This document shows, piece by piece, positions 45,503-56,969 of a stretch of DNA of 64,000 nt. The position numbers and the translations under genes are program-made. Under the pieces are notes generated by a model. That model was not told where the DNA came from. It did no database searches and worked only from the letters and a program-made list of their open reading frames with translations. The stretch comes from Setophaga petechia (taxonomy: Eukaryota; Chordata; Aves; Passeriformes; Parulidae), in the NCBI GenBank assembly GCA_024362935.1, contig JANCRA010000018.1, positions 62,001 through 126,000 of the forward strand, read 5' to 3'. How positions within the stretch are numbered: the stretch's first letter is position 1; every line of letters begins with the position of its first letter.

Positions 45503-46366
45503 TAGGCTCTTTCCATCTGAAAAATTTTGGAATTGGGAACTTAATGTGGATTTTTGTTGCTGTGTTTGGCTTGCAAGAAATTTTTTTTATGTACTTGAGT
45601 GAAACTTTGTGAGTCCACATGCTCCGAGTAAAACAAAGACTTCTAGGGACAGAAAAATGGCAGATTGAATGAGAGCTCACAGCTGTTGATGGAAGTGTTT
45701 TGTCACTTGTGTGGGGTTTTGTTGGGTTTTTCCTGTTTTATTTCCCCGCTCAGCTGGGAGCGGGTGCAGGCTCTTTCCATCTGAAACTCTTTTTAGGCTC
45801 TTTTTAGGCTCTTTCCATCTGAAACTTTTGGAATTGGGAACGTAATGTGGATTTTTGTTGCTGTGTTTGGCTTGCAAGAATTTTTTTATGTACTTGAGTG
45901 CAACTTTGTGAGTCCACATGCTCCATGTAAAACGAAGACTTCTAGGGACAGAAAAATGGCAGATTGAATGAGAGCTCACAGCTGTTGATGGAAGTGTTTT
46001 GTCACTTGTGTGGGGTTTTGTTGGGTTTTTCCTGTTTTATTTCCCTGCTCAGCTGGGAGCGGGTGCAGGCTCTTTCCATCTGAAACTCTTTTTAGGCTCT
46101 TTTTAGGCTCTTTCCATCTGAAACTTTTGGAATTGGGAACTTAATGTGGATTTTTGTTGCTGTGTTTGGCTTGCAAGAATTTTTTTATGTACTTGAGTGA
46201 AACTTTGTGAGTCCACATGCTCCGAGTAAAACAAAGACTTCTAGGGACACAAAAATGGCAGATTGAATGAGAGCTCACAGCTGTTGATGGAAGTGTTTTG
46301 TCACTTGTGTGGGGTTTTGTTGGGTTTTTCCTGTTTTATTTCCCCGCTCAGCTGGGAGCGGGTGCA
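45503..46366. repeat. 299-bp tandem repeat, 3 units
   Basis: The marker word cagattgaatgagagctcac starts at 45661, 45960 and 46259, so the period is 299 bp. Identity between units is very high (single-base changes such as tccgagt/tccatgt and cccgctc/ccctgctc). Units 2 and 3 carry an extra small duplication of tttttaggctc at their start. The same short minus-strand frame appears in each unit because the DNA is duplicated. Confidence 0.96.
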
Positions 46367-47557
46367 GGGGGCAGAAATGTGGTTTATTCCTGATAATGGC
46401 TCTGTGGATCCTGCCCACAACATGGGACAGAAAGGGCTGAGGGGCAGCCTCTGGCAGGGTTTGTTCTCCCTGTCTTTTAGGAGTCAGTTGCAATATGTGA
46501 TTATATTTATTATATTTTCTCTCGTAGAACTCTGAAACTACTCTGGGCGCTGCATTTTTATTTTTATTTCTCCTTTTACTCCAGTCGTGTTCTTGGAGTG
46601 CTTGACTGCTTTTTTTTTTTTTTTTTTTCCCTTCATTTATTTTTCTGGAAATGGTTCAAAAGACATTTGGAGGAGTTAATGAGACAATTTGCAATTTATC
46701 TTGGTGGGTTTTTTTTTCCTTTTGGGGGCGATCCAAAGCCATTTGGAGGCAATGGAATGGTCTCACTGACTCTGAGGAGCTATGGGTGAGGCCCTTGATG
46801 AGAATTGTTGTGAGTCTATTGACAATTAGGTGATGTCTCCATATGTGAAATGATAAAATACAAGTGTAAATGTTATAGCTCAGAATGTTTTAGTGCTGCT
46901 TTGCAGCTCTGTTTTTGCAGCACACTGCAGTGACTCTGCTGGGGCCAAAACAGTGTTTGGGTGCAGGAACCACTTTGAAACAACCAGAGACTGCTGGAAT
47001 GATCAAAACTGGTCCCAAAAAAGAGAGAAAATTAAAGAAGGAAGATCAAACCCAGGTTTATTATTGCAATGGGGGTGTTGGGAATAGGGGGAGCAAGGCT
47101 CCTTTGGGGGCAGAGCAGTGCTTAATGCACATTAATTATACATTAACACATCTCTGCCATGCCAGAGCAGAGGGTAAATATGGATACCAGGGAAGAAACT
47201 GAGATAAAAGATGAGTGGAGAGGAGAATTGAAATTGGTCTCCCTGGTAAACAAGGCTCAAAGTCACCCCCTGTGTTTGCTGCCTGCTCAGGTGAGGAGGG
47301 AGATGGGCCTTTAGCTGTGTCAATATTGGCACTTTAAAAATGGAAGATGATAAACCAGAACTGAGCTGGGGGTGTTTCCCTCTGGGTCTCCAGCTCTGCT
47401 GCTGAGCAGTTTTGGGAAGGGCTCACCTGTGGGTGTTTCCCTGGCACACAGCAGTGATCCCAGGGCAGATCCATGAGTGAGCTCCCAGCACCTCCTGGAG
47501 CACCATCATCATCATCATCACAGGAAGGCTGGGCACAGGGGCAGATGTGCAACCTGG
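46367..47557. other. Unique sequence, no gene seen
   Basis: A T homopolymer of about 19 bases lies near 46610 and a short catcat run near 47503-47520. Sequence at 47040-47110 (gatcaaacccaggtttatta) could be a degraded minus-strand LTR end with AATAAACC, but I cannot define it. No gene was recognised. Confidence 0.4.
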
Positions 47558-47635
47558 CTGTTGGAACCCTGGGTGCTGAGAAGTTCAGACTTTCTGTGCT
47601 GACCTGAAGAATTGGAAATCTTTGTCTCAGTGAAA
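47558..47635 (+). mobile_element. 5' fragment related to LTR C
   Basis: The piece reads tgttggaaccctgggtgctg then agttcagactttctgtgctg, close to the first 45 bases of LTR C at 42183. Similarity fades after ctgacctga. Only a remnant remains. Confidence 0.6.
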
Positions 47636-48092
47636 ATGATTTTTTTTAATATTTGATTTTCCTGGGTCAAAAAGTTCTAGTTCTTGAGGTTCATAGTGTG
47701 CTTCAGGGAGAAATTTGGTCCAGACACCCCATCCCTCACCTGGGAACTGTTTCAAATCCAGGTTTGAACCAGTCCATCCCTGTTTGCCCAGGAGCAGCCC
47801 CAGGGAAGCTCTGCCTGGAGCTGTGCTGCTGCCTGGACAAAGCAGGCCAGGAAGGTGCTGCAGGCCATTGGCAGCATCCTCCATCAGCAGTGCCTGGATG
47901 GTGCCTGGAAGCTCCCTCACACAGGAATTTTCTCAAGGTGCAGCTGGTTTGTTTTCTAGGCTGCCTTTGCCCCAATCTGAAGTGGCTGTAATTGCAGGGG
48001 GATTTTGTCTCATTAATAATTTTCCATTTTATCTTTAACTGACAATGCAATTGAGGTTTGGGGATCTTATGTCTACACTTGGGTTTCTTTAA

Positions 48093-48222
48093 TCATAGAA
48101 TCGTGGAATGATTTGGGTTGGAAGGGACCTTAGAGCCCATCCAGTGCCAGCCCTGCCATGGCAGGGACACCTTCCACCATCCCAGGTTGCTCCAAGCCCT
48201 GTCCAGCCTGGCCTTGGACACT
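48093..48222 (-). mobile_element. CR1 LINE 3'-end fragment
   Basis: The plus strand reads tcatagaatcgtggaatgat, ttgggttggaagggacctta, ccagccctgccatggcaggg and ttccaccatcccaggttgct, the clearest CR1 3' end in the window, in reverse orientation. It is cut off after ccagcctggccttggacac. Confidence 0.92.
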
Positions 48223-48684
48223 AAATTCACTTTTGGGGTCAATCCATTGATTATCTTTCACTTAATAAGGTTTCAGTGTGGGGTGGAGGCAGATGTGAGA
48301 CCCCCACCCTTGTGCACACATGAAATGTTTGGTCTTCTCCCTTTATGCTAAGAAATTTGTGTATTTCTGAAGCAGAGCTGAGTGCAGCCAGCTCATCCTC
48401 CCATCACAAACCTTAAATTTCTCAGAAATAAAAGGAAATTACTCTCCTGGTATAATTTTTCCCCTCTCCCAAAGCAGCATCCAGTTGCTGACTAATATCT
48501 GGCCGTGCTGTGGTGGGAAGTAAGAATTCCTCATGGCACCTCAGGGGGCTGCTTAACAGCTCTGTCAGATAATTACAGCGCTGGAAACAACGTGTGGTGT
48601 GTGCTGTGGGGTGGGGGTTTGGGATGCACCCGGCCTCCCAGGGCTCCTGGCACTGATATCTCCTCTCCCCTCATCCCTCTCCAG
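48223..48684. other. Unique sequence upstream of a candidate exon
   Basis: No repeat was recognised. The last 30 bases (48654-48684) form a pyrimidine-rich tract, tcctctcccctcatccctct, ending in ccag. This would serve as a splice acceptor for the candidate below. Confidence 0.35.
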
Positions 48685-48935
48685 CAGCAGAGCACGAGCT
48701 GGAGCAGATGGAGGAGCCTGGTCCCTCCTGTGCCAGCCCTGTGCCTGTCCCCTGGCACTCTGTGCCACCAGCTCGGCCTGGCTCTGCTCCAGCATCGGGA
48801 AAGGTCATCCCTGCCTCTCCCAAGGACATCTGACAGCACCAGGGGCTCTCTGCTCCTCTGAGGGAGGAGCTCAGTGGTGGGTGCACACCCAGGGGAGGCT
48901 TTGCTGGAGTTCTGAGCCCTCAGTGCTGGAATAAA
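48685..48935 (+). other. Candidate terminal exon with polyadenylation signal (weak)
   Basis: After the acceptor-like tract ending at 48684, one frame from 48687 runs 48 codons to a TGA at 48831-48833. It would read AEHELEQMEEPGPSCASPVP and end in ASPKDI, with a mixed, protein-like composition. An AATAAA lies at 48930-48935, about 100 bases past the stop, and a GT-rich stretch (tttttgggtttgggatgtg) follows about 40 bases later. These are the parts of a terminal exon. Against it, the other two frames are also open, the region is GC-rich, and I do not recognise the peptide or see any other exon. Confidence 0.2.
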
Positions 48936-50392
48936 AGCTCAGGGTCCTTCTTGAGTAGAATGCACTTATTTTCTGTGAGGATTTTTGGGTTTGGGATGTG
49001 AACCACGTGGCTGCTGAGCAGCCTCAGGGATGCTGCTTCATTCTGGGAAGGCTGAGTCACAGTTCCTAAATATGACAAGATAATATTAACAATAAGGGGG
49101 GTTAGAAACAGGAGGGAAGGAGCTGAAAGTCTGAGAAGTTCTCTCTTAACCTTTTCAGCCTGGTAACACAACTCTTGTCAGATGAACCTGTATTAGAGCC
49201 TGAAATTAGAGGGCTTGAAACCCAACCTTCAATTAAATGCTTGGCTGAAGTTAAACTTCTGCTGTAGAACTCCCCAGGGGCTGGAAAACTTATTTTCCAA
49301 GGAGGTGGAAGAAGTGAACAAGGACCTTTGAGCACCCTCTGCAGCCACTCCTTGCTCCTGTGAGCCCTCTGTGTGACTGAGCCAGGCGTGAGGGTTTTGT
49401 CAGGCAGGATCCTGGGTGCTGAACTTGGTACAAAATTCCTTATTTTTGGAGCATCAAAGGCCTCTGAGAACAGAAAACGATGCTAATCATGTGTTTGTGC
49501 ACTTAGAAATATCAACTCATCGACTTGCAGAGGCAGAAGATGGAGGAAAACCTGGAGGAGCAAAATATAAAATTCTCTTCCATCATCAAAGTAGCAGCAT
49601 CAAGCCATGACCTCTCTGTGTTCAGACACGCTGCAAGCCAGAAGCAGAATTTAAATGGGCCTGGCCTCCTTGCTGCTTAAAAAGAGAGAGAAAAACAAGT
49701 AAAAAATTACTTTTACCAACTTTGCAAACCCAGCTCAAAGCTGCTCTGTGGAAAAATGTAGGCAGGGGCTGCTTTTCACTGATTTTTTGCCTTTCTCCTC
49801 CACATACCTCTATCAGTGTCCAGGTGTCCAATGCCTGAAACCTCCTTGGAAGCTTCCCCAGTGCCACCCTCAGCCTCCTGAAACTGCCCAAATGCACCTT
49901 CTGCAGGGGAATATTTCATTTTTTTCTGGAGATAATCACAACTTCTCCAGGAATTTCGTAGGAGCCATGGTGATATTTCTGTTTAAAATAGATATTCCTT
50001 CTAGAAGCAGCAAACTGGTGACACCTCGGATTTCTTGTCTGACTCTTCAAGGACGTGGTGTGGCCTCTCTGCTGGGAGTTCCAAGTGTCACTTGTCTCCA
50101 CACCTGCACTTGAACATGTCCCCTGACATGGAAATGATGAGCCACAAACTGTCCCATCAGTCTGTCTGAACATTTAACATCACAGCCTGCTCAGCCCAGG
50201 GTCTTCACGGAGAGCAGAATCCAAGGGTTTCATGGTAAGGACAGTCATTTCCTGCTGGATGTATAATTTATTTTAGTCAGGTCAGGCTGTAGTCCTTGCA
50301 TAACAGCTCAGCCTAGAAAAAGGAAATTTATTTAATGTTTTTGCACCTTCTATAAAGTTAATGAATGAATTCTAGCAGGTGTTGTACTACAG

Positions 50393-50442
50393 TACAAGAC
50401 ATTCAGCTGTGATTATATACAAGACATTCAGCTGTGATTATA
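50393..50442. repeat. Perfect 2 x 25-bp tandem duplication
   Basis: The 25-base segment starting tacaagacattcagctgtga occurs at 50393-50417 and 50418-50442 without a mismatch. Confidence 0.95.
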
Positions 50443-50562
50443 CCTCATGAATATGATGTTAAATAAATATACTTAAGCTGTTTGGGCATCAGGAAATTTG
50501 GAAATTGGATGTTCCTATATATCCTTCCCATAGGCCTGGATTATTCCTGTTAGTCACATTCA

Positions 50563-50690
50563 TATGTATATATATATCCATCTATATATATATATATAGA
50601 TGTAATATATATGAAATAATGGGACTCTGTTCTTTTAGTCAATCCTTGCAGCTGTATATAGATTTAATTTTTTAATATATATATATCCAA
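50563..50690. repeat. (TA)n-rich tract
   Basis: Interrupted runs of tatata, including a near-palindrome around 50575-50606 (atctatatatatatatagat). This is simple sequence with no coding content. Confidence 0.9.
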
Positions 50691-51180
50691 CTAATTTTAG
50701 GAGTTAATTTCTACTCTGAAAGTCTCCTGAACCACTGACTGCACAATTTACAAAGGTCATCAGGAAAGAACAAGGCACAGACCATCCTTCCCTCCTCACC
50801 CAAAAGTGAGGGAATTTCTCTCTCTGAGGAATCTCTCTATTCAAATCTGTGTCCTACCCCAAAATGTTTTGTAAGTTAAGGGTTTTTATAAAATCAAGGA
50901 GATAAATCAAATTTAGGATAGCAGTGTCTGGTATGACCTTTCATTTGGGGAAAATGGTTGAGCTTCCAGTCCTCATTTTTTAAAAAGCCTGCAGTTATTT
51001 TCCTTGGGGAAGGACAAATTTTCAGTTGCACATCATCAAATATTGAACGTATTTGCTGCTTATGTAAAAGAGCATTTTAGCCTGGTGAGAGAGAGGAGAT
51101 TAAAACAAGCAGGCTGCATCCCTAAATTCAATTGTTTTCCTGGGAGATGCCACTCAGCCTGGCAAGAGATTGACACGGTG

Positions 51181-51480
51181 TCAGCTCTGCTTCTCTCAAA
51201 TTGCCCTCAAACGAGGTGCCCTCCAACTCCGTCCCCGAAAACCGCGGCGGCCGAGGCGCCACCCGATGAAATTAGGGAATTAAATTTCTGGGAAAGTCTT
51301 ACCTGAGCACAGGGAGCCCTTTCCAACGGGATCATTTGTTTGAACATTAAATTAAGCAATCTCCCCTCCCCAGAGCTCTGAGGAACGTTGGAAGGGGCCG
51401 GCGGCGAATCTTCTGCTCCCTCTGGAGGGAAGCACCTTTGCCTTTCCTCTTGGTTCCCCACTCCATCGTTGGCCACCTGG
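51181..51480 (-). promoter_or_regulatory. Small CpG-rich patch with a splice-donor-like site (weak)
   Basis: This 300-bp patch holds a dense CpG cluster (ccccgaaaaccgcggcggcc, gaggcgccacccgatg, ggccggcggcgaatc) in otherwise CpG-poor DNA. On the minus strand, an open frame from the ATG at 51476 reaches a strong donor-like CAG/GTAAGA at about 51298-51306. A promoter-proximal first exon is one explanation. A short unmethylated remnant or GC-biased patch is another. No TATA box or downstream exon was identified. Confidence 0.25.
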
Positions 51481-51535
51481 CCATGGGTGCATCCACAGTG
51501 AAGTGACAGATTTAGGAGGATGTTGTTCCTGCAGG

Positions 51536-53337
51536 TAAAGTTAGCTCTGTGTCACAGATCTTGGGATAAATAACTTGGGATAAGTTAGCTCTGTGTCACA
51601 GGTCTTGGGATAAATAACTTATCTTGGGATAAGTTAGCTCCGTGTCACAGGTCTTGGGATAAATAACTTGGGATAAGTTAGCTCTGTGTCACAGATCTTG
51701 GGATAAATAACTTATCTTGGGATAAGTTAGCTCTGTGTCACAGGTCTTGGGATAAATAACTTGGGATAAGTTAGCTCTGTGTCACAGATCTTGGGATAAA
51801 TAACTTATCTTGGGATAAGTTAGCTCCGTGTCACAGGTCTTGGGAAAAATAACTTGGGATAAGTTAGCTCCGTGTCACAGATCTTGGGATAAATAACTTA
51901 TCTTGGGATAAGTTAGCTCTGTGTCACAGGTCTTGGGATAAATATCTTGGGATAAGTTAGCTCTGTGTCACAGATCTTGGGATAAGTTAGCTCCGTGTCA
52001 CAGATCTTGGGATAAATAACTTATCTTGGGATGAGTTAGCTCTGTGTCACAGATCTTGGGATAAACAACTTATCTTGGGATAAGTTAGCTCTGTGTCACA
52101 GATCTTGGTATAAATAACTTATCTTGGGATAAGTTAGCTCCGTGTCACAGGTCTTGGGATAAATAACTTATCTTGGGATAAGTTAGCTCTGTGTCACAGA
52201 TCTTGGGATAAATAACTTATCTTGGGATAAGTTAGCTCCGTGTCACAGGTCTTGGGATAAATAACTTATCTTGGGATAAGTTAGCTCCGTGTCACAGATC
52301 TTGGGATAAATAACTCTTGGGATAAATAACTTATCTTGGGATAAGTTAGCTCCGTGTCACAGGTCTTGGGATAAATATCTTGGGATAAGTTAACTCTGTG
52401 TCACAGATCTTGGGATAAATAACTTATCTTGGGATAAGCTAGCTCTGTGTCACAGCTCTTGGGATAAGTTAGCTCCATGTCACAGATCTTGGGATAAATA
52501 ACTCTTGGGATAAATAACTTATCTTGGGATAAGTTAGCTCCGTGTCACAGATCTTGGGATAAATATCTTGGGATAAGTTAGCTCTGTGTCACAGATCTTG
52601 GGATAAATATCTTGGGATAAGTTAGCTCCGTGTCACAGATCTTGGGATAAATATCTTGGGATAAGTTAGCTCCGTGTCACAGGTCTTGGGATAAATAACT
52701 TATCTTGGGATAAGTTAGCTCCATGTCACAGATCTTGGGATAAATAACTTGGGATAAGTTAGCTCTGTGTCACGGATCTTGGGATAAATAACTCTTGGGA
52801 TAAATAACTTATCTTGGGATAAGTTAGCTCTGTGTCACAGGTCTTGGGATAAATAACTTATCTTGGGATAAGTTAGCTCTGTGTCACAGCCCTTGGGATA
52901 AATAACTTATCTTGGGATAAGTCAGCTCTGTGTCACAGATCTTGGGATAAATAACTTATCTTGGGATAAGTTAGCTCCGTGTCACAGATCTTGGGATAAG
53001 TTAGCTCTGTGTCACAGGTCTTGGGATAAATAACTTATCTTGGGATAAGTTAGCTCTGTGTCACAGATCTTGGGATAAATAACTTATCTTGGGATAAGTT
53101 AGCTCCGTGTCACAGGTCTTGGGATAAATAACTTGGGATGAGTTAGCTCCGTGTCACAGATCTTGGGATAAATAACTTATCTTGGGATAAGTTAGCTCTG
53201 TGTCACGGATCTTGGGATAAATAACTCTTGGGATAAATAACTTATCTTGGGATAAGTTAGCTCCGTGTCACAGATCTTGGGATAAATAACTTATCTTGGG
53301 ATAAGTTAGCTCCGTGTCACAGGTCTTGGGATAAGTG
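51536..53337. repeat. 44/49-bp minisatellite with palindromic GATA motifs
   Basis: Roughly 38 units share tcttgggataaataac and gttagctctgtgtcacag. Long units (49 bp) contain cttatcttgggataag. Short ones (44 bp) lack the ttatc. In the first 400 bp long and short units alternate, giving a 93-bp higher-order period. Later the order is irregular, and some junctions carry an extra ctcttgggataaataa. Frequent variants are ctctgtg/ctccgtg and cagatc/caggtc. The word cttatcttgggataag is an exact inverted repeat (CTTATC, 4-base spacer, GATAAG), present about 23 times by eye. Confidence 0.97.
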
Positions 53338-53410
53338 GTGGCACTCGGTGAGGAGGTGGCGGCTCCCGCCTCGCGCGGTCGCGGTTTGACGGCGCTAACG
53401 GGAATTTGAT
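53338..53410. other. CpG-dense strip at the edge of the GATA array
   Basis: Immediately after the last array unit the sequence becomes CpG-rich (ggctcccgcctcgcgcggtc, gcggtttgacggcgctaacg), with about ten CpGs in 70 bases, and then returns to ordinary composition. No exon is evident. Confidence 0.6.
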
Positions 53411-56400
53411 GGGAATTTGATGAAGGCTGGGAGCAAGCACAGTCAACAGCCAGGAGATCCTGCTGAAACCTCATTTTCCTATCAGTCCTTATCAGCCTGG
53501 ACACTGCCAGCAGAGGGGTGGGGATCAGATCCAGATTAACCCCAGGGTTCTCTTATCACCACCAACGCTGCCACAGCAAAACACTCCAGCCCCAGCTCAC
53601 CTGGCAGGGCAAGCCCAGCTTTAGAATTTAATATAAAAAGTGGGATCAGAAAAATGATAAAATGCTCGTGCTCCTTGTAAATATCCTTTTCTTTCCTGCC
53701 CTGCCTCCCTGCGTGCAGACCTAATGAAAATCTTGGGTTTAGCAAAAATATAAAAATATGTGGACAGCAGCAGGGTGGCACAGCTTGGAATTTGGGGGTT
53801 CTTAAGGATTTAGGAGTAGAAAGGAATTATTTGCCTTATTAATTAAAATGTGAACACCACTGTTTGCTGGTTGATTAAACTTTCCAAACGTTAGTAACAG
53901 GAATGTACATTTTAAGAACAGGTTTTTGCACATTGGGATGTGCAGGATCCAAATCACAGATTATTTTCATAATAAATTTTACATTAAAAAATTTTACATA
54001 ATAATACAATGAGGTTGAGGGAGTCCTGATTTTGGGCATTGGTGTTTATGTGCGGATGAATTTTAAGAGAAATAATAAGGAAGTCAAATATTTTGGAGGA
54101 GGAGTTTGGCCATATTTCCTCACCTTGAGGAATATTTTTATCCTTTTCCCCTCTGCCCTAAAATCTTAAACCAGATTTTGGGTTTTCAAGGCTGGAAAAC
54201 ACAGGAAGAGCATGATATGATTTGATTTTTGCATGTGAGCTCTGTGTGGTCTAAGCAGCCTTTCAGGGCTGCAATTTCATTTAATTTATACCCAAATCTC
54301 TGGTACTTGATGAGTATAAAGCTGGTGATGAGCTCTGAAGAGCAAATATCTGAAGGGTGTTTCTGAGGAGCATTTCTCTTCCAAAAAAGTGCTGCCAATT
54401 AGCTTTAGGAGCAGGGGATGAATGGCAGCCTGGAGAATGCTGTGTCTGAGGCAGATCTGGCTGGGCTTTAAAGAAATGCAAACAGGCAGAAATTAAAATT
54501 AGCAGCAAAAAGTCAAACTCGCCTGGTGCAGTGCTGCGGGTGAAATCAAAGCCTCAGGAGTTAACGATGGCTTTTGGTGCTGTTTTCATCACGTGTAACA
54601 CTTGTGCAGGTTAGATTTTGTTTTTTAGTGGTCAGGAATTCAGAGAAATGAGACTTTGTGCTGTAAAATACACAGATAATTTCAGGTATTTTTGCCGCTG
54701 AAACCCAAATTTTTCTATTTTTGCACTCCAAGGGCAGCTGTGATTTTTGCCAGTGTGAATTCCCAAAGTTGATGATGCTGTGCTGGTGAGCTGCATTTCC
54801 CTTCTGGGCACACATGGGGATGAATTTGACCAGAATGTTAAAAATCAAATTAAGTTTTCAGCCCCTTGGGGTGTTACAGGGATACTTTAGGCTCAGTTTA
54901 AACCTGTGTAGGTGTTGGTGGTGGCCTTGGTGCCAGAAGTCCCCTGCAGGTGGCAAAGGTCCTGGGGACTCCTGACCTGGTGGGATGCTCCCTCCTGAAT
55001 AATCCCTTGGCTCTGATCTTAGCAGAACACTTCAAAAATCATGGAAAAAGTGGATTTCAGGCAACAGGAATGAGAAGTTTGAGGGTCCTTCCCAAAAGCA
55101 GGATTCTTGAGCGCTGGGAAATCTGGTGTTCCCTCTTGGACGTGATGAGTTGTGCAGATATGTTGTGAAAATTTTGCTTTTTTAAATTGATTTTAAAAGG
55201 ATTTTAGTTCATCCATTAAAATGAAAAATCTCCTGTAGCAGCAGCATCTACAAATTTGTTTCCATGTTTGTTTTAATCTTCTCTTTATATCAGCAAACCC
55301 CCAACTTCTGAAGGGAAATATTTCCAACAGAGCAAGAACTGAAAAAACCATTTGGTTTAAAATAGGTGATAATAATTATTAATTTTATTATGATGATTTA
55401 GACTTGAGAAGTTCTGTTACACAAACCTGCCTCCACTTGGATTTTAACCACTTAAATAATTGGGGAAAATTGTGGTCCAAGTGGCTAAAAAATAAAAAAA
55501 TTACCCTGAAGACCCAGTGATGCATCATTCCATATTAACTGATGTTTCTTACTGTGAAAAGTGAGTTCTCTCTTAGCAAAATGTCTTTTCTGTTTTGCCA
55601 GGCAATTTAAAATTAAAGCTTGACAGGCCATGCTAATGAAATAAAGCAATAAACATTTTCTGACAGGTGCAAAATACAGCCCTTGTTCGATAAGATGATA
55701 TTTGGGGGAAAAATTTGCTTGGTAAATCTAATTTGTGTCAGCTCAATATTGGCTTGAGCATCAAATTCTAATTTATTGAAAGCACCAGCAAATACTAGAA
55801 CCATTTGTTTAGCACAAAGCATTCAATCTATAAGGACCAACTCCATGAAATTTAATTTTCTGAGCCAAAAAAGACAATCAAAGTAGGAAAAGCAGGAAAA
55901 AAAACCCCTCAAGTTGGAATAAAGGGAACTTCAACTTTATAGGTGAGAATATTCAATTTACCATGAAAAAAGGGGAAAAACCTCTATGAAATGAAATAAT
56001 CTGACAATTTTTTTAGTTGTTGCTGATTTTTAATTCTATTTTCCCTCTTTTCAGTGGAAACCCTGATATTCCAATCTTTTCCTGTTTATTTAACATTGGA
56101 GTTTAATATTGGATCTACTGAATTGGTAACTGCTGCATTCAAATGATGCAATTCCAAATATCCCAGCTTTCTTATTATAATAATTTTTCTTATATCCCCA
56201 TTTTGGTTTATTTTTGAGAGGATTATTTAATGAACCTCAGTGAAAACCAGGAGCAATCATCTCTCCCAAGGTCTTGGACCTTGGATTGGATTCCTGTAAA
56301 ATTGTTAATTGAAAATCAGATTTTTTTAGCATCTTTTTGGGGACTGGAAACCCTGCAAATATTTTTGCCTTTACTCTTTGACTTGCAGGAATTTAACTTT

Positions 56401-56802
56401 TTTTTTTTCTAATAATTTCTAATAATTGCAGAAATTTAACTTTTTTTTTTTCTCTTTACAATGATCTAATTGGATGAAACAATTATAGATTAATCTGGCT
56501 GCTAATTAAACATGATGCTGGGTTTATGATGTGTTTCCTTATTGGATATTGCACAAGGCTGGAAGATTTTGGGAATTTCTTTTTGCTGCCACTCCCAAAC
56601 TCACCAGCACCTGGCCTCTCCTGTGTGGTGCTGACAGAGGATTTGGGACATTTCCCTGTGTGGAAATTCTTCACTTCCCCAGAGGGTTGATTGATGAGGA
56701 TTTCTTAGATTTAAACACCTGGATTACTCAAATCAGCAGGGTTAGGTTGAATTAAAAATTATATTTCCTTGAAATTAAGATTTTTAACTGTTTAAATCAA
56801 AA
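53411..56802. other. Unique AT-rich sequence, no gene seen
   Basis: No gene or named repeat. The part 55560-55870 is AT-rich, free of simple repeats, with words such as gctaatgaaataaagcaata, and resembles conserved non-coding DNA. Short duplicated attaacttttttttt-type words lie near 56395-56455. Confidence 0.5.
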
Positions 56803-56969
56803 CATAATTGCATTACTGTGAATTTTCCTGGGCTGGGACAGGTCTGTAATTTGGATTCCAGAGAGCTGATGGATCAAATTAACAATGACTCTATTTGATA
56901 GAAATAACCTTCAATATTTTACTTTTTAAAGCACCCACGTGATTTGCCACCAAGTTTCACCACTGAGGT
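56803..56969 (+). repeat. 167-bp dispersed direct repeat, copy 1
   Basis: It matches 60028-60194 over its whole length with about ten single-base differences and no indel that I can see. Shared blocks include tttcctgggctgggacaggt, gaaataaccttcaatatttt and gccaccaagtttcaccactg. Both copies lie in the same orientation. Confidence 0.93.

Larger units (their letters stand above)
48940..51180. other. Unique sequence with small AT repeats
   Basis: No gene was recognised. It contains a perfect two-copy 25-bp tandem repeat and a TATA-rich tract, annotated separately. Frames of 60-121 codons at 49.4-50.2 kb overlap in both strands without exon signals. Confidence 0.45.

Noticed and set aside
51536..53337. 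Regularly spaced repeats as a CRISPR array
   Set aside because: There are no unique spacers. The whole unit is repeated, and the genome is a vertebrate one.
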